Shown: positions 8,424 to 17,617, numbered from the stretch's first letter. The stretch: DNA of 38,962 nt from Pseudomonas viridiflava (GCF_001642795.1 NZ_LKEH01000024.1:217-39178), one strand, 5' to 3'. Translations and numbers: made by a program. Notes: generated by a model from the letters alone, not told the origin.

Positions 8424-9608
8424 TCAGGCTTGAGCCGGGCGCAGCGAGTAGGTTTTCAACTGATCGGCGAAGTCGCGCAGGGACTGAATGCCACTGGCTT
8501 CGGCTTCGTGAATCCACTCTTTCATGGCTGACAGCATGTCGTGACCGTTGGTGCTGGTCTTGACCCAGATCTGCTGCAGCGCGAGGCGTTTTTCGTAGAT
8601 CACCTTCAAGGCCTGGCTGTGTTCCAGCATGGTCTGGATGCGCACGTGGTGTCTGTCGTCCAACAGGCTGGTCTCGCGGGACAGCAGGCGCTTGGCACGG
8701 TGGAACTGATGGCGGACCGAGGCATCGGCCTTGGCCAGCTCCTGAGCAACCAGCGGACCGATCACGACCTTGCGGTACTGGGCCATGATCTGGAAGCGGT
8801 TGTTGAGGATGGCCATCGCGGTGTCCATGTCCAGATGTCCCTTGCCTTCGACCCGATGGGCGATAGGCGCGACACGCTGCACCTTGGCCAGACGCAGGAA
8901 GCTGAACACTTTGATCCACGCCCAGCCCATGTCGAATTCCCACGGCTTGACCGACAGCTTGGCCGAATTCGGGTAGGTGTGGTGGTTGTTGTGCAGTTCT
9001 TCGCCACCAATGATGATGCCCCACGGCACCAGATTGGTCGCCGCATCACGGCACTCGAAGTTGCGATAACCCACGGCATGACCCAGCCCATTGACCACGC
9101 CAGCGGCCCAGAATGGAATCCACATCATCTGGATTGCCCACACGGTGATACCGATAGCACCGAACAGCGCCAGATCGATCACCGCCATCAGGGCGATACC
9201 CAGCAGTTTGTAGCGCGAGTACAGATTGCGTTCGATCCAGTCTTCCGGGCAGTTCTTGCCGTAGATGCGCAGGGTGTCTTCGTTCTGAGCCTCTTCGCGA
9301 TACAGCTCGGCGCCCTTGCGCAGGACGGTAGACAAGCCTTTGACGACCGGGCTGTGCGGGTCGTCGACGGTTTCGCATTTTGCGTGGTGCTTGCGGTGGA
9401 TGGCGGTCCACTCGCGGGTGTTCTGCGCCGTGGTGAGCCACAGCCAGAAACGGAAGAAGTGCTTGAGCCCCGCATTGAGTTCCAGGGAGCGGTGAGCTGA
9501 GTAGCGGTGCAGATAGACCGTGACGCCGACAATCGTCACATGGGTCATGGCCAGTGTGACTGCTATTACCTGCCAGACGGAAAGGTCGAGCAAACCGTTG
9601 TACCACAT
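8424..9608 (-). CDS. desA: Membrane fatty-acid desaturase (DesA-like)
   Basis: This 394-aa integral-membrane di-iron desaturase has the three His boxes of the family: HRYSAH (HX4H), HRKHH (HX2HH) and HNNHH (HX2HH). Four hydrophobic segments surround them. It should insert a double bond into acyl chains (delta-9 type, on membrane phospholipid or acyl-CoA) to keep membranes fluid. MWYNGLLDL is the expected Pseudomonas DesA start, supporting ATG 9608 over the longer frame from 9692. The C-terminal 130 residues form a helical extension. It is divergent from the PAS-GGDEF-EAL gene, as I recall for PA0286/PA0285 in P. aeruginosa. Confidence 0.93.
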   Translation of the reverse strand: MWYNGLLDLSVWQVIAVTLAMTHVTIVGVTVYLHRYSAHRSLELNAGLKHFFRFWLWLTTAQNTREWTAIHRKHHAKCETVDDPHSPVVKGLSTVLRKGAELYREEAQNEDTLRIYGKNCPEDWIERNLYSRYKLLGIALMAVIDLALFGAIGITVWAIQMMWIPFWAAGVVNGLGHAVGYRNFECRDAATNLVPWGIIIGGEELHNNHHTYPNSAKLSVKPWEFDMGWAWIKVFSFLRLAKVQRVAPIAHRVEGKGHLDMDTAMAILNNRFQIMAQYRKVVIGPLVAQELAKADASVRHQFHRAKRLLSRETSLLDDRHHVRIQTMLEHSQALKVIYEKRLALQQIWVKTSTNGHDMLSAMKEWIHEAEASGIQSLRDFADQLKTYSLRPAQA

Positions 9609-9727
9609 AGGCTGTTTGGCCCTCGTAAAGATACGCGTGAAGAAAAAAGTAACAGCTGCATTATCACTGACATCCCACAGAAAACCAGTCACGCTTTTAG
9701 ATAAGAGTCGCAGGATGTTTCTTGCTT

Positions 9728-9733
9728 TATAAT
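9728..9733 (+). promoter_or_regulatory. Sigma-70 type -10 box for the PAS-GGDEF-EAL gene
   Basis: A perfect TATAAT lies 32 bases before ATG 9766. The -35 region is not clearly consensus. An in-frame TTG codon overlaps the last base of this box. Transcription from it would begin near 9740, which excludes that TTG as a start codon and supports ATG 9766. Confidence 0.55.
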
Positions 9734-9765
9734 TGCGCTCCTTTCATAAGGCCCTGGATTTTCTT

Positions 9766-11697
9766 ATGACGGACTCTACTGACGGAGCGCTACGGACGGC
9801 CATTCTGTACGGCATGCTGTCCGTTCTGTGGTTGCTGGCGTTCGATTGCCTGCTGCCGCTTTTCATCGAAGATCCGGCTCATTTGGCTATCGCGCAGCGA
9901 GCAGGCGGTTACGGATGGGTGTTGATAAGCGCGGTCATGCTCTTCGTCGCGCGTGACCGTTTGATGAAAGTCATCACCGGCAAGGCACAGGTAGCGCGTC
10001 ATCAGGACGATCACGACCAGCTGAGACTGGCTGCCGCGGTGTTCGACAGTACCCTGGAAGGGGTACTGGTGACCGACGCGAAAGGGCGGATCGTGCACGT
10101 CAACCGGGCGTTTGTGGACATTACCGGCTATCAGCCCGATGAAGTGCTGGGTTTCAACCCCAGCAAGTTCCAGTCCGGCCGCCACGGTGCGGAGTTCTAT
10201 CGGCAGATGTACCGCTCGATCCTCAGCGCCGGTCAGTGGAGCGGCGAGATCTGGAATCGGCGCAAGAGCGGCGAAGTCTATCCGCAGTGGCAGACGATCC
10301 GCAGCATCAAGGCCGATGACGGCCAGCCGAAAAACTTCGTCGCGGTGTTTTCCGACATGACCGCCATCAAGCGTTCCGAGCAGGAACTGGCTCAACTGGC
10401 CCATTACGATGCGCTGACCGGCCTGCCCAACCGTCTGCTGCTCACTGACCGGATCAGTCAGGCGCTGACGTCTGCCCGTTCCAGCAAGCGCGGCTGCGCG
10501 CTGCTGTTGATCGATCTGGACCATTTCAAGAACATCAATGACAGCCTCGGCCACAATATCGGCGATGAAGTGCTCAAGGCCATTGCCGCTCGACTCGAAG
10601 GTGTGACCGAGAGCGACATGACCCTGGCACGGCTGGGCGGGGACGAATTTGCCTTGCTGGTCAAGAACTGCCCGCAGATGGTCCAGGCAGCGGCTCTGGC
10701 GCAGCGGGTCAGTGAAGTGCTCAAGGCGCCATTTACAATCGCCGGACAGCAGCTGTTCATCAGTGCCAGCCTGGGCATCAGCCTGTTTCCAGGCGATGCG
10801 CTGACTGACCAGCAATTGTTGCGCAATGCCGACTCTGCGCTGTTCAAGGCCAAGAGCAACGGCCGTGACGGCTATGCGTTGTACACCGAAGAACTGACGT
10901 CCCACGCCCGTCAGCGGGTGCAGCTGGTGAGCGAACTGCGCCACGCCATCGAACATCAGGAATTACGCGTCTTTTATCAGCCGGTTCACGATCTCGCCAC
11001 GCGCTGCATCGTGGGTGTCGAAGCGCTCGTGCGTTGGCAGCACCCATCACGGGGCATGGTTTCACCGGGGGAATTCATTCCGGTGGCCGAGCAGAGCGGG
11101 CTGATTGCCGATATCGATGCCTGGGTGCTGGAAACGGCATGTCGGCAGATGCTGGCCTGGCAAGCCTGCGACGTGCCGATCCGCTTTGTGGCGGTCAATG
11201 TTTCCAGTCGGTTGTTCAGCACCGGTGATCTTGATCGTCAGGTCAGCCAGGTGCTGCGTGATACCGGCCTTGATCCTGCCTTGCTGGAGCTGGAAGTGAC
11301 TGAAAGCGCAGTAATGGAAGACCCCGAGCAGGCCATCGAGCAGTTGCACCGGCTGCGCGAGTTGGGCCTGAGTCTGGCCATCGATGACTTTGGCACCGGT
11401 TATTCCTCTCTGCTCAGGCTCAAGCGCATGCCGGTCCAGAAGCTGAAGATCGATCAGGGCTTCGTGGCGGGACTGCCGAGCGATGACGACGATATTGCCA
11501 TCGTGCGCGCGGTCATCGCGCTGGCGGGCAGCATGGGCATGCGAGTGCTGGCCGAGGGCATCGAGCAGGCCGAGCAGGCGGCGTTTCTGTTCGACAACGG
11601 GTGTGAGTTGGGCCAGGGCTACTGGTTCGGGCGACCCGTGCCTGCCGAATCGATCAATTGGACACATGCCCCGGCGTTCACGACAGCCCCGGTCTAA
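9766..11697 (+). CDS. Membrane PAS-GGDEF-EAL cyclic-di-GMP enzyme
   Basis: This 643-aa protein has two N-terminal transmembrane helices (about 10-32 and 48-65), a PAS/PAC domain (about 85-205), a GGDEF domain and an EAL domain. The GGDEF domain has an intact LGGDEF near residue 290 but no RXXD I-site at the expected position. The EAL domain has intact VEALVRWQHP near 418 and IDDFGTGYSSL, so phosphodiesterase activity is likely and the GGDEF may be regulatory or GTP-binding. By position and architecture it corresponds to PA0285 (PipA) of P. aeruginosa, as I recall it. It is divergent from desA. Confidence 0.92.
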   Translation: MTDSTDGALRTAILYGMLSVLWLLAFDCLLPLFIEDPAHLAIAQRAGGYGWVLISAVMLFVARDRLMKVITGKAQVARHQDDHDQLRLAAAVFDSTLEGVLVTDAKGRIVHVNRAFVDITGYQPDEVLGFNPSKFQSGRHGAEFYRQMYRSILSAGQWSGEIWNRRKSGEVYPQWQTIRSIKADDGQPKNFVAVFSDMTAIKRSEQELAQLAHYDALTGLPNRLLLTDRISQALTSARSSKRGCALLLIDLDHFKNINDSLGHNIGDEVLKAIAARLEGVTESDMTLARLGGDEFALLVKNCPQMVQAAALAQRVSEVLKAPFTIAGQQLFISASLGISLFPGDALTDQQLLRNADSALFKAKSNGRDGYALYTEELTSHARQRVQLVSELRHAIEHQELRVFYQPVHDLATRCIVGVEALVRWQHPSRGMVSPGEFIPVAEQSGLIADIDAWVLETACRQMLAWQACDVPIRFVAVNVSSRLFSTGDLDRQVSQVLRDTGLDPALLELEVTESAVMEDPEQAIEQLHRLRELGLSLAIDDFGTGYSSLLRLKRMPVQKLKIDQGFVAGLPSDDDDIAIVRAVIALAGSMGMRVLAEGIEQAEQAAFLFDNGCELGQGYWFGRPVPAESINWTHAPAFTTAPV

Positions 11698-11782
11698 GGG
11701 GCTCTGACGCGCCTGATTCATGCTCTGGCCGGACGTGCAATGCGTTCCGCCATGGCGTGGAATCTCTTAATTTCTTTTGGTT

Positions 11783-11822
11783 ATATCTGCATTCTTAAAT
11801 AGTCTTTTTAAGAATATCTGCA
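11783..11822. promoter_or_regulatory. Dyad with flanking direct repeats upstream of the sulfate block
   Basis: A perfect 9-bp inverted repeat, ATTCTTAAA (11791-11799) and TTTAAGAAT (11807-11815), is separated by 7 bases. It is flanked by two direct copies of ATATCTGCA (11783-11791 and 11814-11822). It lies 78 bases before the DUF2292-like start, in a 202-base gap with no other gene. It could be an operator for a sulfur-starvation LysR-type regulator such as CysB; the regulator assignment is inference. Confidence 0.5.
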
Positions 11823-11899
11823 CCTCACTACTATTGCCTCATCGCCACATGCCAGCGCTTCGGGTGCGACGGCAGGCTCCACTTTCAAGGAATACGATA

Positions 11900-12082
11900 A
11901 TGAGCGCATCTCTACGTAGTGTTGACGGTCAGGACGAAGCGGCAATCTTGCGTGAGATTCAGAGTGCGTTGCGTGACCTGCGCTTTGGCGCCGTCGAGAT
12001 CACCGTGCACAACGCACAAGTAGTGCAGATCGAGCGCAAGGAAAAATTCCGTTTGCAGAACCCTGGTAACAAGCCGAGCTGA
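11900..12082 (+). CDS. DUF2292 (YezD-like) small protein
   Basis: This 60-aa protein contains a segment of the form [34 protein letters not shown], given here in outline, which matches the DUF2292/YezD family: an amphipathic helix, then two strands with VEITVHNxxVVQIE. AAGGA at 11887-11891 serves ATG 11900. An upstream in-frame start at 11777 would cross the dyad at 11791-11815 and is rejected. It lies 130 bases before sbp in the same direction. YezD-like proteins often sit beside sulfur-assimilation genes, so a role in sulfate starvation is likely, but the biochemical function is unknown. Confidence 0.8.
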   Translation: MSASLRSVDGQDEAAILREIQSALRDLRFGAVEITVHNAQVVQIERKEKFRLQNPGNKPS

Positions 12083-12212
12083 TACAGCGCCGTATGAAAC
12101 AACCGAATGCGATGCACCCCCTGACAAGCAGCGCGCCGGTGTGAATCTCACGCTGGCGTGCGACGAAGAAATCAAAAAAAGCCGACACACAGAATTTGCA
12201 GGAGCTTCACCT

Positions 12213-13223
12213 ATGTCCATTCGCCGTTTTGCCCTGGCCGCTCTCGCCAGCGCTGTATTCGCAGGTTCCGCTGTCGCCAAGGACTACGAGTTGCTCAACG
12301 TGTCTTACGACCCGACACGTGAGCTATATCAGGAATACAACGCCGAGTTCGCCAAGCACTGGAAGCAGTCCCATCCGGACGACACCGTGACCATCAAGCA
12401 GTCCCATGGTGGCTCGGGCAAGCAGGCCCGTGGCGTGATCGACGGCCTGCGCGCCGACGTCGTGACCCTGGCGCTGGCCGGTGACATCGACGAGATCGCC
12501 AAACTGGGCAAGACCTTGCCTGAAAACTGGCAGACGCGTCTGCCTGACGCGAGCACGCCGTACACCTCGACCATCGTGTTTCTGGTGCGCAAGGGCAATC
12601 CAAAAGGCATCAAGGACTGGGGCGACCTGATCAAGAAAGACGTGTCGGTGATCACGCCCAACCCGAAAACCTCGGGCGGCGCGCGCTGGAACTTCCTGGC
12701 TGCCTGGGCCTATGGCCTGAAGGCGGGCGGTGGCGACGAAGCCAAGGCCAAGGAATACGTGCAGACCCTGTTCAAGCATGTGCCGATTTTGGACACCGGA
12801 GCGCGCGGCTCGACCATCACTTTCGTTAACAACGGTCAGGGTGATGTGCTGCTGGCGTGGGAAAACGAGGCGTTCCTGGCGCTGAAGGAAGACGGTGGCG
12901 CAGACAAGTTCGACATCGTCGTACCGTCGCTGTCGATTCTGGCCGAGCCGCCGGTCGCCGTCGTCGACAAGAATGCCGAGAAGAAAGGCAACACCGCCGT
13001 GGCGACCGAGTACCTGAAACACCTGTACAGCAAGGAAGGCCAGGAAATTGCCGCGAAAAACTTCTATCGTCCACGTGATAAAGAGATCGCCGCCAAATAC
13101 GAGAAGCAATTCCCGAAACTGGATCTGGTGACTATCGACAAAGACTTCGGCGGCTGGAAGACTGCGCAGCCGAAGTTCTTCAACGACGGCGGCGTGTTCG
13201 ACCAGATTTATCAAGCGCAATAA
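12213..13223 (+). CDS. sbp: Periplasmic sulfate-binding protein
   Basis: This 336-aa protein has a Sec signal peptide cleaved after about residue 22 (SAVA|KDYEL). The mature protein opens with [17 protein letters not shown] and contains [17 protein letters not shown] and [18 protein letters not shown], the sulfate/thiosulfate-binding signatures of the CysP/Sbp family. It delivers sulfate to the CysTWA importer encoded next. ATG 12213 is preceded by GCAGGAG; the frame open from 12141 adds no signal-like sequence. Hairpins in the following gap may let sbp mRNA accumulate above that of the membrane components. Confidence 0.96.
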   Translation: MSIRRFALAALASAVFAGSAVAKDYELLNVSYDPTRELYQEYNAEFAKHWKQSHPDDTVTIKQSHGGSGKQARGVIDGLRADVVTLALAGDIDEIAKLGKTLPENWQTRLPDASTPYTSTIVFLVRKGNPKGIKDWGDLIKKDVSVITPNPKTSGGARWNFLAAWAYGLKAGGGDEAKAKEYVQTLFKHVPILDTGARGSTITFVNNGQGDVLLAWENEAFLALKEDGGADKFDIVVPSLSILAEPPVAVVDKNAEKKGNTAVATEYLKHLYSKEGQEIAAKNFYRPRDKEIAAKYEKQFPKLDLVTIDKDFGGWKTAQPKFFNDGGVFDQIYQAQ

Positions 13224-13232
13224 AACGCATGA

Positions 13233-13303
13233 CGATACCGCGCAGCTCTCGATGGGCGCGGTATCGCAGTGATGGTCAAACAGCCCGGATCAACGTCCGG
13301 GCT
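13233..13303 (+). other. Two consecutive mRNA hairpins between sbp and cysT
   Basis: CGATACCGCGC (13233-13243) pairs perfectly with GCGCGGTATCG (13256-13266). AGCCCGGA (13282-13289) pairs perfectly with TCCGGGCT (13296-13303). Neither is followed by a T run, so they look like 3'-end stabilisers or partial attenuators for the sbp transcript rather than full terminators. Confidence 0.7.
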
Positions 13304-13329
13304 TCGTGCAAGTAAAACCAGGGACTTCT

Positions 13330-14151
13330 ATGTCGCGTCGTATCTCCCCCGTCATACCCGGCTTCGGGCTGACGCTGGGCTACACCTTGGTGTACCTCAG
13401 TCTGATTGTGCTTATACCGCTGGCCGCCATGTTCGTGCATGCCGCACAGCTCACCTGGGATCAGTTCTGGACCATCATCACCGCCCCTCGCGTACTGGCG
13501 GCGCTGAAGTTGAGTTTCAGCACAGCGTTCTACGCCGCTGTCATCAACGGCGTGATCGGTACGCTGCTGGCGTGGGTGCTGGTGCGTTATACCTTCCCCG
13601 GACGCAAGATCATCGATGCGATGATCGACCTGCCTTTTGCCCTGCCGACCGCCGTGGCCGGTATCGCCCTGACAGCGCTGTATGCGCCCAATGGCTGGGT
13701 CGGGCAGTTCGCCGCTGATCTGGGTTTCAAGATCGCCTACACCCCGTTGGGTATCACTCTGGCGCTGACCTTCGTGACGCTGCCGTTCGTGGTGCGCACC
13801 GTTCAACCGGTGCTGGCCGATATCCCGCGTGAGGTCGAGGAAGCCGCTGCCTGCCTGGGTGCCCGTCCGCTGCAGGTGTTTCGCCACATTCTCGTGCCTG
13901 CGCTGCTGCCAGCCTGGCTGACCGGCTTCGCGCTGGCCTTCGCTCGCGGCGTGGGCGAGTACGGCTCGGTCATCTTCATCGCGGGCAACATGCCGATGAA
14001 AACCGAAATCATGCCTTTGCTGATCATGGTCAAGCTCGACCAGTACGACTACACCGGCGCGACCTCCATTGGCGTTCTGATGCTGGTGGTTTCCTTCATT
14101 CTGCTGCTGCTGATCAACCTGCTGCAGCGGCGCATCGAAACCCCATCCTGA
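13330..14151 (+). CDS. cysT: Sulfate ABC transporter permease CysT (CysU)
   Basis: This 273-aa permease has six predicted membrane helices and the binding-protein-dependent transport (EAA) loop [20 protein letters not shown] near residues 175-195, which docks on CysA. The [18 protein letters not shown] segment ([13 protein letters not shown]) is characteristic of CysT. The ATG start [13 protein letters not shown] is preferred over GTG 13306. It sits 11 bases before cysW and 106 bases after sbp, in the operon order sbp-cysT-cysW-cysA. Confidence 0.95.
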   Translation: MSRRISPVIPGFGLTLGYTLVYLSLIVLIPLAAMFVHAAQLTWDQFWTIITAPRVLAALKLSFSTAFYAAVINGVIGTLLAWVLVRYTFPGRKIIDAMIDLPFALPTAVAGIALTALYAPNGWVGQFAADLGFKIAYTPLGITLALTFVTLPFVVRTVQPVLADIPREVEEAAACLGARPLQVFRHILVPALLPAWLTGFALAFARGVGEYGSVIFIAGNMPMKTEIMPLLIMVKLDQYDYTGATSIGVLMLVVSFILLLLINLLQRRIETPS

Positions 14152-14161
14152 GGAGGCGAGC

Positions 14162-15034
14162 ATGTCTTATTCATCGGTTTCCGCTGCAGCCTCCGCCAAC
14201 GACGCACGTCGTGGTAACGCTGTTGCTCGTCGTATCCTGATCGGCCTTGGCTGGCTGATCTTCGCCCTGTTTCTGGGGCTGCCGCTGTTCATCGTGGTCT
14301 CGCAAGGCCTGAAAAACGGTCTGGGCGCCTTCTTCGAGGCGGTGCTTGAGCCGGACGCGCTGTCGGCGCTCAAGCTAACGGTCATTGCCGTGCTGATCTC
14401 GGTGCCGCTCAACCTTGTGTTCGGCGTCAGTGCCGCGTGGTGCGTGAGCAAGTACTCGTTTCGTGGCAAGAGCATTCTGGTCACGCTGATCGACCTGCCG
14501 TTCTCGGTATCGCCGGTCATTGCCGGTCTGGTCTACGTGCTGATGTTCGGCGCGCAGGGCCTGTTCGGGCCGTGGCTGCAGGATCACGACATCCAGATCG
14601 TCTTCGCGCTGCCGGGCATCGTGCTGGCAACCATCTTTGTGACCGTGCCGTTCGTCGCGCGTGAACTGATCCCGCTGATGCAGGAGCAGGGCACGCAGGA
14701 AGAAGAGGCGGCGCGCCTGCTGGGTGCCAACGGCTGGCAGATGTTCTGGCATGTGACGGTGCCGAACATCAAGTGGGGCCTGATCTATGGCGTGGTGCTG
14801 TGTACCGCGCGGGCGATGGGTGAGTTTGGCGCGGTGTCGGTGGTGTCCGGCCACATTCGCGGCGTTACCAACACCCTGCCGCTGCACGTCGAGATCCTCT
14901 ACAACGAATACAACCACGTTGCCGCCTTTGCGGTGGCGAGCCTATTGCTGATCCTCGCGCTGTTCATCCTGCTGCTCAAGCAGTGGAGCGAATCCCGTAT
15001 TAACCGTCTGCGCCATAACGCGGCGGAGGAATAA
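14162..15034 (+). CDS. cysW: Sulfate ABC transporter permease CysW
   Basis: This 290-aa inner-membrane permease is the partner of CysT. It has about six membrane helices, the EAA loop [20 protein letters not shown] near residues 180-200, and the CysW-type [19 protein letters not shown] segment, which spans the periplasmic gate region. GAGGAGG immediately precedes ATG 14162. The stop is 2 bases before the cysA start, which implies translational coupling. Confidence 0.95.
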   Translation: MSYSSVSAAASANDARRGNAVARRILIGLGWLIFALFLGLPLFIVVSQGLKNGLGAFFEAVLEPDALSALKLTVIAVLISVPLNLVFGVSAAWCVSKYSFRGKSILVTLIDLPFSVSPVIAGLVYVLMFGAQGLFGPWLQDHDIQIVFALPGIVLATIFVTVPFVARELIPLMQEQGTQEEEAARLLGANGWQMFWHVTVPNIKWGLIYGVVLCTARAMGEFGAVSVVSGHIRGVTNTLPLHVEILYNEYNHVAAFAVASLLLILALFILLLKQWSESRINRLRHNAAEE

Positions 15035-15036
15035 TC

Positions 15037-16017
15037 ATGTCGATCGAAGTCCGTAACGTCAGCAAGAGCTTCAACGCCTTCAAGGCCCTGAACAGCATCA
15101 ATCTGGACATCCAGAGTGGCGAACTGGTTGCCTTGCTTGGCCCGTCAGGCTGCGGCAAGACTACCTTGCTGCGCATCATCGCAGGCCTGGAGACCCCGGA
15201 TGCCGGCAGCATCGTGTTCCACGGTGAAGACGTCTCCGGCCATGACGTGCGTGATCGCAACGTCGGTTTCGTGTTTCAGCATTACGCGCTGTTCCGCCAC
15301 ATGACCGTGTTCGACAACGTCGCGTTCGGCCTGCGCATGAAGCCCAAGCGCGAACGTCCCAACGAGACGCGGATTGCCGAGAAGGTTCACGAACTGTTGA
15401 ACATGGTGCAACTGGACTGGCTGGCCGACCGCTACCCGGAGCAGCTTTCCGGTGGTCAGCGCCAGCGTATCGCGCTGGCCCGCGCCTTGGCTGTGGAGCC
15501 CAAAGTGCTGCTGCTGGACGAGCCGTTCGGGGCGCTGGACGCCAAGGTCCGCAAGGAGCTGCGTCGCTGGCTGGCGCGTCTGCACGAAGACATCAACCTG
15601 ACCTCGGTCTTCGTGACACACGATCAGGAAGAAGCCATGGAAGTGGCGGACCGCATCGTGGTGATGAACAAGGGCGTGATCGAGCAGATCGGCTCGCCGG
15701 GCGAGGTGTATGAAAATCCGTCCAATGACTTCGTGTATCACTTCCTCGGCGACTCCAACCGCCTGAGTCTGGGTGATGAAGGCCACGTATTGTTCCGCCC
15801 GCATGAAGTGTCGTTGTCACGCCAGGAACTGGAAGACCACCACGCCGCCGAAGTCCGCGACATCCGCCCGCTTGGCGCGACCACGCGGGTCACGCTCAAG
15901 GTCGAAGGGCAGAGCGAGCTGATCGAGGCTGAAGTGGTCAAGGATCACGACAGCCTTGTGGGCCTGGCGCGGGGTGAGACCCTGTTTTTCAAGCCTAAGG
16001 TCTGGCAGAAGTTGTAA
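15037..16017 (+). CDS. cysA: Sulfate ABC transporter ATPase CysA
   Basis: This 326-aa ATPase drives sulfate/thiosulfate import. It has Walker [10 protein letters not shown] (35-43), Q-loop FVFQHYALF, signature LSGGQRQR near 138-145, Walker [14 protein letters not shown] and H-loop [16 protein letters not shown]. The C-terminal 90 residues form the TOBE-like regulatory domain found in CysA, with FRPHEVSL and [11 protein letters not shown]. The start lies 2 bases after cysW, making this the last gene of the sbp-cysTWA operon. A REP cluster follows. Confidence 0.96.
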   Translation: MSIEVRNVSKSFNAFKALNSINLDIQSGELVALLGPSGCGKTTLLRIIAGLETPDAGSIVFHGEDVSGHDVRDRNVGFVFQHYALFRHMTVFDNVAFGLRMKPKRERPNETRIAEKVHELLNMVQLDWLADRYPEQLSGGQRQRIALARALAVEPKVLLLDEPFGALDAKVRKELRRWLARLHEDINLTSVFVTHDQEEAMEVADRIVVMNKGVIEQIGSPGEVYENPSNDFVYHFLGDSNRLSLGDEGHVLFRPHEVSLSRQELEDHHAAEVRDIRPLGATTRVTLKVEGQSELIEAEVVKDHDSLVGLARGETLFFKPKVWQKL

Positions 16018-16060
16018 GGCAGTCGGGCTGATCGTGCTTGTTTGAACGACCCGGTACTGA

Positions 16061-16212
16061 GCGTGCCCATCGCTCCGCATGGGCATGCAGCCCGTGACGC
16101 TCTGCGTTACATCAAGAGCGGACGCAGAGCGTCCCGAGAGGCATTCCCACGCGGAGCGTAGGAACGATCATCACACTATATTGATGCGCCCACGCGGAGC
16201 GTAGGAACGATT
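16061..16212. repeat. REP palindrome cluster (family A)
   Basis: At least three units are present. One is a GTGACGC-TCT-GCGTTAC module at about 16093. One contains GGACGCAGAGCGTCC with an AGA loop near 16120. The third is a pair of CCCACGCGGAGCGTAGGAACGAT copies, abbreviated here, near 16146 and 16190. The cluster fills the gap between cysA and the convergent DUF962 gene. Confidence 0.85.
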
Positions 16213-16221
16213 ACCCGTTCG

Positions 16222-16746
16222 TTAAACCGCAGCCTTGCGCACGTTGCGCCCCACCGGGCCGGCACGTTCTTCGATGGCGTGCTGCAAAGGTTTCAGCAGG
16301 CCCATCAGGAATGCCAGTTCCGCCACCACGAACAGCGGGCCGATGATCAGGCCGGTCACGTCATCGATGAATGCCGGTTTGCGGCCTTCGTAATAGTGGC
16401 CGATGAACTGGATGATCCAGCCAACGACAAACAGCCCCACGCCCGCACTCAGCCAGACCATGGTCGTCTGTTGCGCCAGATTCGCGCCTGCCCAGATGCA
16501 CAGCAGCAAAAGTACCGCCATCACCACGCCAAGCACCCGGTCCAGTCGCAGATAAAACACGGTCGAGGCCAACGTCACCAGTGCCGCGGGCGATAGCCAG
16601 ATGCCGCCCACTGACCAGCCTGGCCGGGACAAAAGTACGGCCACCGCCAGAACAATCAGCGGGATACCTATGAAGTGGGTCACGATATTGCGTGAGTCGC
16701 GGTGATAGGACGCGTATTGGCTGAGATGATCGACAAGGTTTTTCAT
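16222..16746 (-). CDS. DUF962/Mpo1-like membrane protein
   Basis: This 174-aa protein starts MKNLVDHLSQYASYHRDSRN and continues with THFIGIPL. The paired His residues (YHRD, THFIG, FIGHYYEGRKPA) and four or five membrane helices match the YGL010w/Mpo1 family (DUF962). The yeast member Mpo1 is an iron-dependent dioxygenase acting on 2-hydroxy fatty acids. ATG 16746 has AGGAATAA upstream. The extra 18 residues of the longer frame overlap the regulatory region of the divergent gene. A bacterial role in lipid oxidation is inference only. Confidence 0.82.
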   Translation of the reverse strand: MKNLVDHLSQYASYHRDSRNIVTHFIGIPLIVLAVAVLLSRPGWSVGGIWLSPAALVTLASTVFYLRLDRVLGVVMAVLLLLCIWAGANLAQQTTMVWLSAGVGLFVVGWIIQFIGHYYEGRKPAFIDDVTGLIIGPLFVVAELAFLMGLLKPLQHAIEERAGPVGRNVRKAAV

Positions 16747-16830
16747 TATTATTCCTGCCTGAAGCGCTGATCCGGGTTGATCACCGTATCGCCTTTGCAA
16801 TACGACTGCCTGAAAAACAAGGGAGCAAAT

Positions 16831-17535
16831 ATGACAAATGGAACGTTATGGCGGTCACGATTGCTGTCCGATTACTGGTTTTCCAATCTACCTGCCGGTT
16901 TGCAGGATAGCCTGCTGGACGCCGCTTTCCAGATTCGCAAGACGCCCGGCAAGGCACTGTTCAAAAAAGGCGATCCGGCGTGCGGTCTTTACGTGTTGGT
17001 CGAGGGCAGTGTGCGCGTCGGCCCTGCTGCTGATCAGCGTCTGGTGCCGCGTCTGGAACCCGTTCGCCTGCCTTGCTGGTTTGGAGAAGTGTCGTTGTTC
17101 GACGGGCTGCCGCGCAGGTTCGATGTGGTGGCGCGGGAGCAGACGATCTTTCTGCATGTGCCCCAGCGCGTGCTCATGGAGCTGCTTGATCAGCATCCGC
17201 AGTACTGGCATTCGTTTGCCGGTCTGCTCAGCCACAAGCTGGGCCTGCCGATTCCGCTTTCTGATGAGATGGCCCGATTGCCCGCCAGGCATTGGGTTGC
17301 GTGGCGCCTGCTGATGCTGTCCGAGGGTTATGGAAGTCTCAGTCATGCGCGGCGTCTGGTCACGCTGGACGAAATCCAGCCGCCTGAGGATCTATCTCCG
17401 ACCGTTTTGCTCGACGTGCTGCAGGACCTGCACCAACGCAGGATCGTGCGTCTGGGGGAGGGGCAGCTGGAAGTCTTCGAAGTGGAGAAGCTGCGCAAGG
17501 TGGCGAATTACTCCAAGGCCAGTGCCGTGTGTTGA
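16831..17535 (+). CDS. Crp/Fnr-like cyclic-nucleotide-binding-fold regulator
   Basis: This 234-aa protein has an N-terminal cNMP-binding beta-roll (about 35-140: FKKGDPACGLYVLVEGSVRV, then PCWFGEVSLFDGLPRRFDVVA). The dimer helix follows, and then a C-terminal region where a Crp winged helix would lie (about 175-225). The latter has Crp-like ends (VTLDEIQ and a final EVFEVEKLRKVANY), but the recognition-helix part is short and lacks the usual S-R-E/Q pattern. GGGAGC precedes ATG 16831. It is divergent from the Mpo1-like gene with an 84-base shared regulatory gap. The ligand is unknown. Confidence 0.82.
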   Translation: MTNGTLWRSRLLSDYWFSNLPAGLQDSLLDAAFQIRKTPGKALFKKGDPACGLYVLVEGSVRVGPAADQRLVPRLEPVRLPCWFGEVSLFDGLPRRFDVVAREQTIFLHVPQRVLMELLDQHPQYWHSFAGLLSHKLGLPIPLSDEMARLPARHWVAWRLLMLSEGYGSLSHARRLVTLDEIQPPEDLSPTVLLDVLQDLHQRRIVRLGEGQLEVFEVEKLRKVANYSKASAVC

Positions 17536-17548
17536 AGGTGCGCCCGAC

Positions 17549-17603
17549 GCTGATCGTGCCCAATCTCTACGTGGGCATGCAGCCCATGACGCTCCGCGTC
17601 ACA
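17549..17603. repeat. REP palindrome unit (family A)
   Basis: It contains GATCGTGCCCA...TGGGCATGCAG followed by ATGACGC-TCC-GCGTCACAT. It lies between the convergent Crp-like and AraC-like genes, 13 bases past the Crp-like stop. Confidence 0.8.
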
Positions 17604-17617
17604 TCAACAAATGATCA

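Noticed and set aside
9733..9765. TTG start giving an 11-residue longer PAS-GGDEF-EAL protein
   Set aside because: The TTG overlaps the last base of a perfect TATAAT box, so it would lie upstream of the transcript start.
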